This document shows, one piece after another, positions 52,386 through 61,444 of a DNA stretch of 64,000 nt (position 1 is its first letter; each line of letters begins with the position of its first letter). The stretch is from positions 86,179 to 150,178 of the forward strand of contig CAVDHB010000023.1 of NCBI GenBank assembly GCA_963608705.1, written 5' to 3'. The notes under the pieces were generated by a model that made no database searches, had not been told where the DNA came from, and saw nothing but the letters and a program-made list of their open reading frames with translations. Source of the stretch: CAVDHB01 sp963608705. GTDB taxonomy: Bacteria; Bacteroidota; Bacteroidia; Bacteroidales; Bacteroidaceae. Position numbers and translations under genes: made by a program.

Positions 52386-53198
52386 TTATAAATACTTATC
52401 CACCCCGTTTACACAACGGAAATTCCGCATATCCAGTGCATTCAAGTATTTTTCATTCCTCTCTTCGTTATACTTAAACCCTCGCTTATGCCACAAATGA
52501 TACACAATACCCGCAAACTTCAAATAACGTTTCTTGCATCCACAGATTTGCAAACGTGCGGCAAAATCCCTGTCTTCACTACCCCATCCCTCGAAAAACT
52601 CATCATAACCATTTATCTTGATATAATCCTCCCGAAAGAATGACATATTGCATCCTAACGCTCTTATATATGATTTCTGATGATATCTCGGGGCCAACAA
52701 ATGAGCAAGCCATGCACAATGAACCCCATTTTCACGGCGTTCATCTATGCCCTTTGTCAAAAACCCAATGCGACGAGGTCTTCCGTCAAGACATATCTCC
52801 TCTGTCAATTTTTTGCCTAAGCTCACTCTGACTCCTTTCAAATAGCAGTTAGGGACAGCTTCTCGAATATGATCCGCCACAAATAAAGGATGAGCAAAGA
52901 CATCCCCGTCTATCTCAATGACATAATTTCCACTACTTCTGGCCACACATTTATTACGCATCATGGCCAACCGATACCCCTTATCCTCATGCCATACATG
53001 TATAAGAGGGAAAGGAGCCTCCTGCTGGAGTCGCTTTATTAACAAGGCAGTTTCTTCCGTGGAACCATCATCCCCTATTATTACCTCGTCAGGCAACACG
53101 GTCTGCTGAAACAAGCTGCGCAAGCAAACTTGGAGTGCGTCACAACGGTTGTATGTAGAAACAATTACAGAAACCTTCCCGATATCTTCCTTTTTCAT
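52386..53198 (-). CDS. GT2 glycosyltransferase with galactosyltransferase C-terminal domain
   Basis: 270 residues. VSVIVSTYNRCDALQVCLRS, IIGDDGSTEET, IEIDGDVFAHP (DxD), then GYDEFFEGWGSEDRDFAARL, the motif of the Glyco_transf_7C/chondroitin-synthase-like C-terminus. It probably elongates a surface glycan with Gal or a hexosamine. Confidence 0.9.
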   Translation of the reverse strand: MKKEDIGKVSVIVSTYNRCDALQVCLRSLFQQTVLPDEVIIGDDGSTEETALLIKRLQQEAPFPLIHVWHEDKGYRLAMMRNKCVARSSGNYVIEIDGDVFAHPLFVADHIREAVPNCYLKGVRVSLGKKLTEEICLDGRPRRIGFLTKGIDERRENGVHCAWLAHLLAPRYHQKSYIRALGCNMSFFREDYIKINGYDEFFEGWGSEDRDFAARLQICGCKKRYLKFAGIVYHLWHKRGFKYNEERNEKYLNALDMRNFRCVNGVDKYL

Positions 53199-53244
53199 TA
53201 TTGTTCTAATCTTTGGTTAATAACAGTAATCACACTGTCACCTT

Positions 53245-54270
53245 TCATTCATATAGTTTCTTTCTTTTACGCTTTGCAGCAAACGCAAAGAAGCCCGTAA
53301 ATCTGCTATAAATAACGTAGATGTTCTTATGATGAAACAACAGCCACCATTTTACTTGTGCCATCATACCTAACATCTTAAACGCATCATGAGATAAAGA
53401 CGACACATCCATTGCAATTCTTTTAATGTATCGCATGTCATCTGCGGAATCCATATTCTTCCGTGCAATATGCTTTGTCGTCCTCAAGGCCAGTTCTATA
53501 AGCTGTTTTTTGTAGGCCTCCCTGTGACACTCAGAAAACGCCTCGCATTGACAAACAAACTCATAGCGTTCCTTATCTAATTTAAACCGCAAATATTCCG
53601 TAGCTGCATCTCGATTATGTACGATACTGTTCCTACGTTGTCTGTAATGATAAGCAGGCGCATGGCACAAGGTTACCTTTTTAGCCCGGGAAAACCATTT
53701 GTAGACTACCGCATAATCTTCAAACAATATTTCCGGGAAGGGTAACCCCTTCAACAACGATTTCTTATACAACTTGTTCCATGCATAGCTGGTAATATAT
53801 TTGTCTTCCAATATCAACCACAGTGCATTCTTCCCTTCAAGCACATCCTCCTCTATCAAAACAGGTTTAGGTACTGATTTCCCAGACATATCGAAATATA
53901 TACCGCAGACAGCGATGTCCGAGTCGTTCTCTTTCATAGACTGATATAGATTCATATACATATCAACATCAATCCAGTCGTCACTGTCCACAAATCCTAT
54001 TAAATCCGCCTGAGCCAAAGACACCCCTACATTCCTTGCCGAAGAAAGCCCCCCATTTTTCTTATATACCACCCGGATACGTTTATCCTTTTCCGCATAC
54101 TCCTCACAAATCTCACCAGAATCATCTGTGGAACCATCGTCTATAAGTAGACACTCCCAATTCTGAAATGTTTGCGCCAAAATGGAATCTACGCATTGCC
54201 GCAAATATCGCCCCATGTTATACACAGGAACAATAATACTAATTTCTGGTTGTTTCTCTATGGACGACAT
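53245..54270 (-). CDS. GT2 family glycosyltransferase (EpsJ/WcaA-like)
   Basis: 341 residues. ISIIVPVYNMGRYLRQCVDS, LLIDDGSTDDSGEICEEYA, NGGLSSARNVGV and FVDSDDWIDVDMY: the complete classic GT2 motif series. The basic, aromatic C-terminus may be membrane-associated. 13 bp from the upstream gene. Confidence 0.93.
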   Translation of the reverse strand: MSSIEKQPEISIIVPVYNMGRYLRQCVDSILAQTFQNWECLLIDDGSTDDSGEICEEYAEKDKRIRVVYKKNGGLSSARNVGVSLAQADLIGFVDSDDWIDVDMYMNLYQSMKENDSDIAVCGIYFDMSGKSVPKPVLIEEDVLEGKNALWLILEDKYITSYAWNKLYKKSLLKGLPFPEILFEDYAVVYKWFSRAKKVTLCHAPAYHYRQRRNSIVHNRDAATEYLRFKLDKERYEFVCQCEAFSECHREAYKKQLIELALRTTKHIARKNMDSADDMRYIKRIAMDVSSLSHDAFKMLGMMAQVKWWLLFHHKNIYVIYSRFTGFFAFAAKRKRKKLYE

Positions 54271-54283
54271 AGTCTATTATTTT

Positions 54284-55060
54284 TTATTTATATCCAATTC
54301 TTTCTCCCACTACAGGAAACCTCTCCACTATCGCCTTCAACGCTGCTGCATTCAAGTCATTTCCAGACTTGAAATTCACCGTCTTCAGCGAAAGTCCCTT
54401 GGGCTTTCCCACCCCACAAGGTTTATTATGGCCAAAAGGAACAGGGATGACCTTTGTACCATTCGCCACTCCGGCGGCCCAAAACCAAATGTCGTCGGTA
54501 GTAGGTGCTATCGCCGTGAACAACTCTTCACGCAACATATCCGCCTTCAAACTGTGAGGAGGATACAACACACCTCCCACCCCTGTCTGGATATTCTTGA
54601 AACCCTCATGGATGCGCTGGAAGAGGAAATGATACCAACGGTATTTCCGCCAACTACGATAAGGTTTACCTGGCTTCATGAGTTTGGCACGATGCGCCAA
54701 CACTGCATCAGGATACTGGGCATGCAAGCGAAGAAGATCTCGCAACATATTCGGATGATAGTCTATGTCATCGTCAACCGTCACGATCACAGCATCCGGG
54801 AAATCATGCAATGCCGGAATCAGTTTGCGATACGAACGGATGTCTGTCGGATAGTCCCGTACTTCAAAGCATGGATTATTCTCCGCCAATGTCAATAGTT
54901 CCTGAGGTATCTTCCCGTCCTTAAATTGTGAGAAGGTGAGGTAGAGAACCAATTTGTCAGGTAAAACTACCCCTCTCAATAGAGACTGTACCGCCTGTAT
55001 TGCATAAGCTATCGCCGCAGGAAAGGAGGTCATTGACACAATGACCTGCGACTTCGCCAT
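54284..55060 (-). CDS. Glycosyltransferase (GT2-like)
   Basis: 258 residues from ATG 55060 (MAKSQVIVSMTSFPAAIAYA); an in-frame ATG at 55087 would add 9 residues and lies 4 bp after the cca stop. VIVTVDDDIDYHPNMLRDLL is a DxD metal site, and FKNIQTGVGGVLYPPHSL and TTDDIWFWAAG mark the acceptor half. It is a family seen in Bacteroides glycan clusters; the sugar is unknown. Confidence 0.82.
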   Translation of the reverse strand: MAKSQVIVSMTSFPAAIAYAIQAVQSLLRGVVLPDKLVLYLTFSQFKDGKIPQELLTLAENNPCFEVRDYPTDIRSYRKLIPALHDFPDAVIVTVDDDIDYHPNMLRDLLRLHAQYPDAVLAHRAKLMKPGKPYRSWRKYRWYHFLFQRIHEGFKNIQTGVGGVLYPPHSLKADMLREELFTAIAPTTDDIWFWAAGVANGTKVIPVPFGHNKPCGVGKPKGLSLKTVNFKSGNDLNAAALKAIVERFPVVGERIGYK

Positions 55061-55091
55061 GTTCGTATTTGGACACATATAATTCATTCAA

Positions 55092-56531
55092 TTATAATAG
55101 TTTCACCGGTTCCATCCCCAACTTCTTCGCCTTTTGGAGCATCAGCTGGTAAGCGGCATCATGTTCGTTGGGGATTTTACCGTCAAGGATAGCGTTCTTG
55201 ATGGTGTCCTTCAAAGTCTTAATCCACGGACCGGAACCTTTGTCAAACGTCTTCATTATCTCGTTGCCGTCCACGGGCGGTTGGAAATTGCGAATGCGGT
55301 CACGCTCCTCCAAGTCCACCAATTTCTGGCGCACCAACTTGAAATTGTTCAGAAAGCGTTGCTTCCGTTGAGAGTTCTTGGTGGTAATGTCCGCCTCACA
55401 AAGCGTCATCAAGTCGTCAATATCATCTCCGGCCTCGAAAAGCAGTCTTCGCACGGCACTGTCCGTCACCTCGGAGTCGGCAATGACAATGGGACGCATG
55501 TGGAGGTTCACCAACTTCTGCACGTACTTCATCTTCTCGTTCATGGGAAGTTTCATGCGGCGGAATATCTCTGGAATCATCTTCATTCCGATGAAATTAT
55601 GATTACGGAACGTCCATCCGTTCAAGTTGTCCCACCGTTTGGTGGCCGGCTTGCCAATGTCATGCAACAAAGCCGCCCAACGCAGCCACAGGTTGCTTGT
55701 CATCTTCGAGATATTGTCCAACACCTCCAAAGAATGATAGAAATTATCCTTGTGCGACTTGCCATTGCGTTCGTCCCTTCCCTGCAATTTCACCAGTTCC
55801 GGGAATATCAACGGAAGAAGACCGCAGCGGTCCAGCTCCACAAAGCCTTTGGACGGAGTAGCCGTCTGCATGATTTTGTTCAACTCATCCACTATGCGTT
55901 CTTTCGAGATAATCTTGATACGCTCCTTGTTACGTCTCAACGCCTCGAACGTCTCGTCTTCTATGTAGAAGTTCAACTGGGTGGCGAACCGCACACAACG
56001 CATCATGCGTAACGGGTCATCGCTGAATGTGATGTCCGGGTCCAAGGGAGTGCGGATAATGCCATCCTCCATGTCGGCCACCCCATCAAACGGGTCTACC
56101 AATTCACCGTATCGGTCTTTGTTCAGACACAGCGCCAGTGCGTTAATCGTAAAGTCCCGACGATTCTGGTCGTCTTCCAACGTACCGTCCTCCACCACGG
56201 GTTTGCGGGAATCATGGCTGTAGCTCTCTTTTCTTGCGCCCACGAACTCCACCTCCATGCCATGACTTTTCACCTGTGCGGTGCCGAAGTTCTTGAACAC
56301 AGACAAGTGAGCCTTGCCTCCTAATGCCTTGGTCAGTTCCTTGGCCACAGCGATACCGCTTCCTACCACCACCACGTCGATGTCATTGGACGGCCTTTCG
56401 AGGAAAAGGTCTCTCACCCATCCTCCCACTACATAACACTCCACGCCGAGGCGGTCGGCACAAGCCGAGATTTGATGAAATATCTTGTGGTCTAAACGCT
56501 TTACCAAGTCGTCTTTTGTCAAATGTATCAT
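55092..56531 (-). CDS. cca: CCA tRNA nucleotidyltransferase with HD domain
   Basis: 479 residues. Class II nucleotidyltransferase: VVGGWVRDLFLERPSNDIDV (GG plus DxD motifs), RRDFTINALAL, DPLRMMRCVRFATQL, and a C-terminal HD domain (LLHDIGKPATKRW). It adds or repairs the CCA end of tRNA; fitting, as tRNA-Tyr in this window does not encode CCA. It leads the minus-strand run with four glycosyltransferases. Promoter box TACTTTTG at 56553-56560. Confidence 0.95.
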   Translation of the reverse strand: MIHLTKDDLVKRLDHKIFHQISACADRLGVECYVVGGWVRDLFLERPSNDIDVVVVGSGIAVAKELTKALGGKAHLSVFKNFGTAQVKSHGMEVEFVGARKESYSHDSRKPVVEDGTLEDDQNRRDFTINALALCLNKDRYGELVDPFDGVADMEDGIIRTPLDPDITFSDDPLRMMRCVRFATQLNFYIEDETFEALRRNKERIKIISKERIVDELNKIMQTATPSKGFVELDRCGLLPLIFPELVKLQGRDERNGKSHKDNFYHSLEVLDNISKMTSNLWLRWAALLHDIGKPATKRWDNLNGWTFRNHNFIGMKMIPEIFRRMKLPMNEKMKYVQKLVNLHMRPIVIADSEVTDSAVRRLLFEAGDDIDDLMTLCEADITTKNSQRKQRFLNNFKLVRQKLVDLEERDRIRNFQPPVDGNEIMKTFDKGSGPWIKTLKDTIKNAILDGKIPNEHDAAYQLMLQKAKKLGMEPVKLL

Positions 56532-56552
56532 GATTCCTTCTTAAACGATTTG

Positions 56553-56560
56553 CAAAAGTA
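56553..56560 (-). promoter_or_regulatory. Promoter -7 box for cca
   Basis: TACTTTTG on the minus strand, exact TANNTTTG match, 22 bp before the ATG. Confidence 0.55.
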
Positions 56561-56626
56561 CTATTTTTTTTCAGACTGACCGTGTGTTTCCTCTATATAA
56601 TTGAGACCTTTTTCAAATAAAAGCTG

Positions 56627-56634
56627 TATCTTTG
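56627..56634 (+). promoter_or_regulatory. Promoter -7 box for the DUF6722 gene
   Basis: TATCTTTG, exact TANNTTTG match, 20 bp before the ATG. Confidence 0.55.
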
Positions 56635-56653
56635 CCTCGAAAAGAAAAAGCCC

Positions 56654-56893
56654 ATGAATAAAGTTGGAGAGTTAAACCCAGAACAAAAAGAGAAGAATAA
56701 AGTAAGACGTGAAACACTCGGAAAATTCTTCTATGATTTGGCTAAAACCACATTTGCGGTGATGGTATTAGGCAGTATGGCTACAGCTTTTGGCTTAGGA
56801 AAAGTAAACGTCACATTACTATTATCTATTTTAACTGGAACATCACTCACATGGACTTTTGCCAAGATTGGCAATAACATTTTAAATCATTAA
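56654..56893 (+). CDS. DUF6722-type small membrane protein
   Basis: 79 residues. A charged N-terminus (MNKVGELNPEQKEKNKVRRE) is followed by two hydrophobic segments (TTFAVMVLGSMATAFGLG and NVTLLLSILTGTSLTWTFA). The pattern fits DUF6722, a Bacteroides small membrane protein family of unknown function. It has its own promoter and is followed 3 bp later by a second tiny membrane protein gene. Confidence 0.75.
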   Translation: MNKVGELNPEQKEKNKVRRETLGKFFYDLAKTTFAVMVLGSMATAFGLGKVNVTLLLSILTGTSLTWTFAKIGNNILNH

Positions 56894-56896
56894 TCA

Positions 56897-57001
56897 ATGG
56901 AAGGACTGGTTATCACATTCTCATGGCTACTCCTTGTAGCTATTGGCTTCCTATTATGGATGCGCACAAAAAAAGGCAAAAAGTGGCTGTCTAATTTATA
57001 A
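56897..57001 (+). CDS. 34-residue single-pass membrane protein
   Basis: ATG at 56897, 3 bp after the previous stop, gives MEGLVITFSWLLLVAIGFLL followed by WMRTKKGKKWLSNL and TAA. One strongly hydrophobic segment (about 5-21) and a basic tail, a clear type-II-like membrane microprotein. It is probably co-transcribed with the DUF6722 gene. Unknown family. The regular spacing and topology support a real gene; it could still be spurious. Confidence 0.6.
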   Translation: MEGLVITFSWLLLVAIGFLLWMRTKKGKKWLSNL

Positions 57002-57017
57002 GAAAGCAAGATAAAAC

Positions 57018-57048
57018 TTTGCCAATTCGGAATTTATACGTACCTTTG
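57018..57048 (+). promoter_or_regulatory. Promoter for rpsO
   Basis: TTTG (57018-57021), 19 bp, then TACCTTTG (57041-57048): complete consensus match, 38 bp before the ATG. Confidence 0.7.
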
Positions 57049-57086
57049 CGCCCGCTAATTAACAAACAAATTAAAAGTTATACATT

Positions 57087-57356
57087 ATGTATTTGGATGC
57101 TGCAAAGAAGCAAGAAATCTTTGGCAAATACGGAAAGTCCAACTCTGATACTGGTTCCTGCGAGAGCCAGATAGCATTGTTCTCCTACCGTATCGCCCAT
57201 TTGACGGAACACTTGAAAAAGAACCGTAAAGATTATAAGACAGAAAGAGCGTTGATGAAATTGAACGGTCGCCGTCGTCACCTCCTTGAATATGTCAAGG
57301 CAAAGGACATCGAGCGTTACCGTGCGATTGTAAAAGCCCTCGGCTTGCGTCGATAA
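57087..57356 (+). CDS. rpsO: 30S ribosomal protein S15
   Basis: 89 residues, normal S15 length. Typical segments: GSCESQIALFSYRIAHLTEHL, KKNRKDYKTERALMKLNGRR and LLEYVKAKDIERY. It binds the 16S rRNA central domain. It has its own promoter and is followed by a terminator at 57383-57422. Confidence 0.97.
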   Translation: MYLDAAKKQEIFGKYGKSNSDTGSCESQIALFSYRIAHLTEHLKKNRKDYKTERALMKLNGRRRHLLEYVKAKDIERYRAIVKALGLRR

Positions 57357-57382
57357 GCTCTCTTTCCGTTGGAAAAAGGAAC

Positions 57383-57422
57383 AAAGGTCGTGTCAGATTA
57401 TATTTGATACGACCTTTTCTTA
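57383..57422 (+). terminator. Terminator of rpsO
   Basis: AAAGGTCGTGTCA pairs with TGATACGACCTTT (one G-T pair) and is followed by T-rich sequence. Confidence 0.8.
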
Positions 57423-57454
57423 TTCATTATGACAACACACTAAACAAGCATGAT

Positions 57455-59950
57455 ATGAACGCAATCTTCAAAAAGGCGCTGCCCGACATTCTTGCGGTCG
57501 TGGCGTTCGTGCTGGTCTCTTTCTTCTATTTCTTCCCCGCCGACACGGAGGGAAGAGTCATACGGCAAGGAGACAACACGGAGGGAAACGGTTCCGGCGT
57601 GGAAATGCAAGAGTATTACCAACGCACGGGCGAACGCACCCGCTGGACAAACTCGCAGTTCGGGGGAATGCCTACCTACCAAATGGCGCCGAGCTACGAC
57701 TCCACCACCTTCTTAGGCTCACTTTCACGGGTATACCAGTTAGGACTGAACACCTACGTGATGTACCTCTTCATCTATCTCTTAGGCTTCTACATCCTGC
57801 TGAGGGCGTTTGACTTCAAAGCCTGGATGGCCGCACTGGGAGCGGTGCTGTGGGCTTTCTCCACATACCTGCTCATCATCATCGGCGCCGGACATATCTG
57901 GAAAGTGATGACCCTGGCCTACATACCACCCACGATAGCGGGCATGGTGCTGTGCTACAAGGGGAAATACCTCTGGGGAGGAGTCTTGACAGCCTTCTTC
58001 ACAGCTTTGCAGATATACGCCAACCATGTGCAGATGACGTATTACTTCCTCTTCGTGGTCTTCTTCCTCTGGATTGCCTACGGCATCGACGCATGGAGAA
58101 AGAAACAATGGCCTACGTTCTGGAAGGCGACGGCTACCTTCGCAGTGGCCGGACTGGTAGGTGTGTGCATCAACCTCTCCAACCTTTTCCACACCTGGCA
58201 ATACGCACAGGAAAGTATGCGAGGCAAAAGCGAACTGGTAAAAGCTAACACGGCCAACCAGACCAACAGCGGACTGGAAAGAGACTATATCACCCAATGG
58301 AGCTACGGCGTGGGAGAGACATGGACACTCCTCGTGCCGAATGTACGAGGTGGAGCCTCCGTGCCTATCTCCGAGAACGCCACAGCCATGGCCAAGGCTG
58401 ACTACCAGCTGCAAGGCTACTATCAACAGTTAGGACAGTACTGGGGAGACCAACCCGGCACCTCAGGACCCGTCTACGTAGGCGCATTCGTGCTGATGCT
58501 CTTCCTTGTGGGAGCGTTCATCGTGCGAGGGCCGCTGAAATGGGCCTTGCTCGTGTCCACCGTCCTGTCCATCTTCCTATCCTGGGGACACAACATGATG
58601 TGGTTCACGAACCTGTTCATCGACTATATGCCAATGTACGCCAAGTTCCGTACCGTGGCTTCCATCCTTGTCATCGCCGAGTTCACCATACCGTTGTTGG
58701 CCATGTTGGCGTTGAAAGAGATATGGAACAACCCGGACATCCTGCGCAAGCGGTACAAGATATTCATCTTCGGCTTCGCTTTCACAGGCGGCGTGTCGCT
58801 GTTGTTCGCCCTCTTCCCCACACTTGGCTCACCCGAGTTCATCTCGCAGCAGGAAATGCAGATGTTCCAGCAAGCCATGCAAGACCCGAACTACGGCAGC
58901 ATGATGGGTTCCCTCATCCAGAACCTGACAGAGATGCGTAAAGCCATCCTCGTGTCAGACGCATGGAGAAGCTTCGCCGTGGTGCTGATAGGAGCCGCAC
59001 TGCTCTACGCCTACTGGAAGAAATGGCTCGGCAAATACTGGATGCTGGCCGGAGTGGGCGTGCTGTGCCTTGTGGACTTGTGGGGTGTGAACAAACGCTA
59101 CTTGAATGACGAGATGTTCGTGCAGCCAGACGCTTGGAAGCAGACTTTCCAAATGACTGAGGCGGACAAGCAAATCAACAAGGACAAGTCCGACTACCGT
59201 GTGGCAAACTTGGCGGTAAACACCTTCAACGAGACCACCACCTCTTATTACCACAAGAGTATCGGCGGCTACAACGCAGCCAAACTACGCCGCTACCAGG
59301 AGATGATTGAAGAACATATCCAACCGGAAATGGCTTCATTCTACCGCCAGTTGGCGACCGCACAAGGAGACATGACCAAAATCAACCCTGACTCTATCCG
59401 TGTGCTGAACATGCTGAACACGAAGTATTTCATCATGCCTTTGCAGAACAACCAGACCATGGCTGTGCTGAACCCTTACGCCTACGGCAACGCATGGTTC
59501 GTGAAACAAGTGCAATACGTGGACAACGCCAACCAGGAGATTGCCGCCTTGCACAAGGTTAGCCCCAAGGACGTAGCGGTGGTGGACAAGAAGTTCAAGG
59601 AGCAAGTCCCCGCCAAGACCGCCCCGCAAGGTTCCGTGCGCCTCACGGCCTACGAACCAAACAAGCTGACCTACGAGGTGCAGTCGGGCAAAGGCGGTGT
59701 GATAGTCTTCTCCGAGATTTACTATCCGGGATGGGAAGCCTTCTTGGACGGAAAAGAAGTGGAGATAGGTCGTGCCGACTACATCCTGCGTGCCGTCAAT
59801 GTGCCGGCAGGCAAGCATCAGCTCGTCATGACCTTCGATCCGAAATCATTGCACGAGACAGAGACAGTGGCTTACATCGCCATGGCCATCCTCTTGCTGA
59901 CTTTCGCCGCAGGTATCTTCTTCAGCGTGAGAAAACACCGTAAGAAATAA
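57455..59950 (+). CDS. YfhO family multi-pass membrane protein
   Basis: 831 residues with about a dozen or more hydrophobic segments (for example ILAVVAFVLVSFFYFFP, LFIYLLGFYILLRAF, VLWAFSTYLLIIIGAG) and a C-terminal periplasmic beta domain ending in a last membrane segment (AYIAMAILLLTFAAGIFF). The NSQFGGMPTYQM and LIIIGAGHIWKVMTLAYIPP elements fit the YfhO group, related to GT-C glycosyltransferases that decorate wall or envelope polymers. The exact reaction in Bacteroidetes is not known. I use ATG 57455 because an in-frame codon at 57404 lies within the rpsO terminator. Confidence 0.88.
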   Translation: MNAIFKKALPDILAVVAFVLVSFFYFFPADTEGRVIRQGDNTEGNGSGVEMQEYYQRTGERTRWTNSQFGGMPTYQMAPSYDSTTFLGSLSRVYQLGLNTYVMYLFIYLLGFYILLRAFDFKAWMAALGAVLWAFSTYLLIIIGAGHIWKVMTLAYIPPTIAGMVLCYKGKYLWGGVLTAFFTALQIYANHVQMTYYFLFVVFFLWIAYGIDAWRKKQWPTFWKATATFAVAGLVGVCINLSNLFHTWQYAQESMRGKSELVKANTANQTNSGLERDYITQWSYGVGETWTLLVPNVRGGASVPISENATAMAKADYQLQGYYQQLGQYWGDQPGTSGPVYVGAFVLMLFLVGAFIVRGPLKWALLVSTVLSIFLSWGHNMMWFTNLFIDYMPMYAKFRTVASILVIAEFTIPLLAMLALKEIWNNPDILRKRYKIFIFGFAFTGGVSLLFALFPTLGSPEFISQQEMQMFQQAMQDPNYGSMMGSLIQNLTEMRKAILVSDAWRSFAVVLIGAALLYAYWKKWLGKYWMLAGVGVLCLVDLWGVNKRYLNDEMFVQPDAWKQTFQMTEADKQINKDKSDYRVANLAVNTFNETTTSYYHKSIGGYNAAKLRRYQEMIEEHIQPEMASFYRQLATAQGDMTKINPDSIRVLNMLNTKYFIMPLQNNQTMAVLNPYAYGNAWFVKQVQYVDNANQEIAALHKVSPKDVAVVDKKFKEQVPAKTAPQGSVRLTAYEPNKLTYEVQSGKGGVIVFSEIYYPGWEAFLDGKEVEIGRADYILRAVNVPAGKHQLVMTFDPKSLHETETVAYIAMAILLLTFAAGIFFSVRKHRKK

Positions 59951-59975
59951 CGCTGACTTCTATTATATATAACAC

Positions 59976-60016
59976 AACGCCACAGGGAACGAGCCAAATT
60001 CCCCGTGGCGTTTTTT
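59976..60016 (+). terminator. Terminator of the YfhO gene
   Basis: AACGCCAC pairs with GTGGCGTT around an inner GGGAA/TTCCC pair and is followed by T. Confidence 0.8.
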
Positions 60017-60108
60017 ATGTCCATATCCTGCAATACCACAGCCCATAAAAGCCACTCTTCTCATTTCCAAATCCCCGTTCAGCCCCCCACAAACGCCCAT
60101 TCAAGCCA

Positions 60109-60174
60109 CTCATCACATTCGATACACACACTCATCACGTTCGATACACACATTCATCACATACGATACACACA
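60109..60174 (+). repeat. Three 22-bp tandem repeats (iteron-like)
   Basis: Units CTCATCACATTCGATACACACA-like at 60109-60130, 60131-60152 and 60153-60174, with 2-3 differences, plus a partial fourth ending in TCAAATGTGAT. Spacing is exact. No replication gene lies nearby. Confidence 0.7.
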
Positions 60175-60442
60175 CTCATATCAAATGTGATAAGAGGAAA
60201 AGACGGCTGTTTTCAGGACACTTGAAGCCTGTTCCAAACCGTCTGAAAGGCAAGAGACTGTGACGAACAGGACGAAGACTGCCATTGTCTCAACGCGACT
60301 CCCCTTATTTTATCTTATAAATGGAAAATTACTGCGCATCGTAAATTTTCTTCTTTGTGTGTACTTTATGAAGGGGAATGGACGAAAAAGTGAAGGACTA
60401 TGCTACAATGTAGACCCATTTCCAGCGATTTTAGGTTGTTTA

Positions 60443-60544
60443 GTGTAGGCCAGTGTAGGCTTAGTGTAGGCAATATTCCTGTTTTTTATCACGTTAGAAG
60501 ATGATAATCAATGATTTAAAAATGTGTAGTGTAGGCGTGTAGGC
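60443..60544 (+). repeat. Five short GTGTAGGC repeats
   Basis: Copies at 60443, 60453, 60464, 60529 and 60537; the last two are directly adjacent. No function recognised. Confidence 0.45.
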
Positions 60545-60624
60545 TAATTCACAAAAAGACTTTTGGAAGGAATGGGGTATTATGTTTAATAAGAAAAGCT
60601 GTGTGTCTGTATTTTCTAAAATGG

Positions 60625-60690
60625 TTATCCGCAAACATGCCACTCTTCTGTCTTACACGTTGCAATATAACGATGAATCGCGTCTCTACC
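60625..60690 (+). repeat. Repeat block, copy 1 (lacks the inner palindrome element)
   Basis: ATCCGCAAACATGCCACTCT and TGCAATATAACGAT sequence is shared with 61450-61500 and 62452-62505. It then joins GAATCGCGTCTCTACC directly, so it lacks about 105 bp present in copy 2. Confidence 0.7.
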
Positions 60691-60925
60691 TAAACAAGGT
60701 TTATTAGTGGTACGATTACGGATTCGGGAAAGGCACCACCTTCACCTTTATCCCGAATTTGCAAAGGGGGATTCTGTCTTTTTCATCTTTAGCATTCGGA
60801 CAGAGTGTGCGTGAACCACATATTCGCAGGCCGTGCGTTTTGCCGTGAACGAGAAACGCCGTATCTTCGCAGACGTAAAGAAGAAACAAACGGAACAATA
60901 AAATAAACAATTAAATATTACGACT

Positions 60926-61444
60926 ATGTTTGACTTGAAAACTGAATTCACCGGCGGACTCGCCCTTCTTATCTTACTTGGAGCAATCACGGGAATACCC
61001 CATTTCCTAATCAGCTTCTACGCATACGACTGCAATCTGCTTACAAGAGCGTTCATATCAGTCGGATGGGGAGCCGTCTGCGTGGACGGACTGTTCGAGG
61101 CTTTCTTCAACGCGAGACAGGTGTACGAGAAAGTGACGAGGGACGGAAGAAAGAAAGACAAGGACTTCGCGGAGAGACTGATTAACAAGACAAACAAACG
61201 GGTGAAACAGCGTATGCTCATAGTGATGCTCGTCCTCTCGTGCATCTGGGTCGCCGCATTCTACGTGACGGGAATATTTGAGGGGAACGAGATTTTCGCA
61301 GGTCTCTCTCTCGGGATATGCTACGGGGGATTCTGGGCGGCGAGCGACTACGAGGACGAGATGCAGCACGAGCTGAGAATCAGAAGCAACAACTGGAAAG
61401 AGCATCTTCTCGGAAAAAACAAAAGAAATAAAGCCGGGGACTAA
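60926..61444 (+). CDS. Duplicated membrane protein of unknown family, copy 1
   Basis: 172 residues, starting MFDLKTEFTGGLALLILLGA. Four hydrophobic segments are visible (about 10-30, 38-55, 97-117, 123-143) with a charged loop (KKDKDFAERLINKTNKRVK) between the second and third, and a charged tail (SNNWKEHLLGKNKRN). The upstream 210 bp and both ends of the protein are almost the same as in the copy at 61846. No known family is recognised. Upstream TATCTTCG at about 60865 may be a weak -7 box. Confidence 0.7.
   Translation: MFDLKTEFTGGLALLILLGAITGIPHFLISFYAYDCNLLTRAFISVGWGAVCVDGLFEAFFNARQVYEKVTRDGRKKDKDFAERLINKTNKRVKQRMLIVMLVLSCIWVAAFYVTGIFEGNEIFAGLSLGICYGGFWAASDYEDEMQHELRIRSNNWKEHLLGKNKRNKAGD

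Larger units (their letters stand above)
60017..60925. other. Gene-free, repeat-bearing stretch of about 900 bp
   Basis: No convincing gene; frames of about 60 codons here look like chance. It contains three 22-bp tandem repeats (60109-60174), five copies of GTGTAGGC (60443-60544), and the first copy of a repeat block plus upstream region that recurs at 61450 and 62452. Confidence 0.6.

Noticed and set aside
60109..60174. Possible CRISPR array
   Set aside because: Units are contiguous 22-bp tandem repeats without spacers.
60260..60448. 62-codon plus-strand frame
   Set aside because: No promoter, no domain, and it runs into the GTGTAGGC repeat region.
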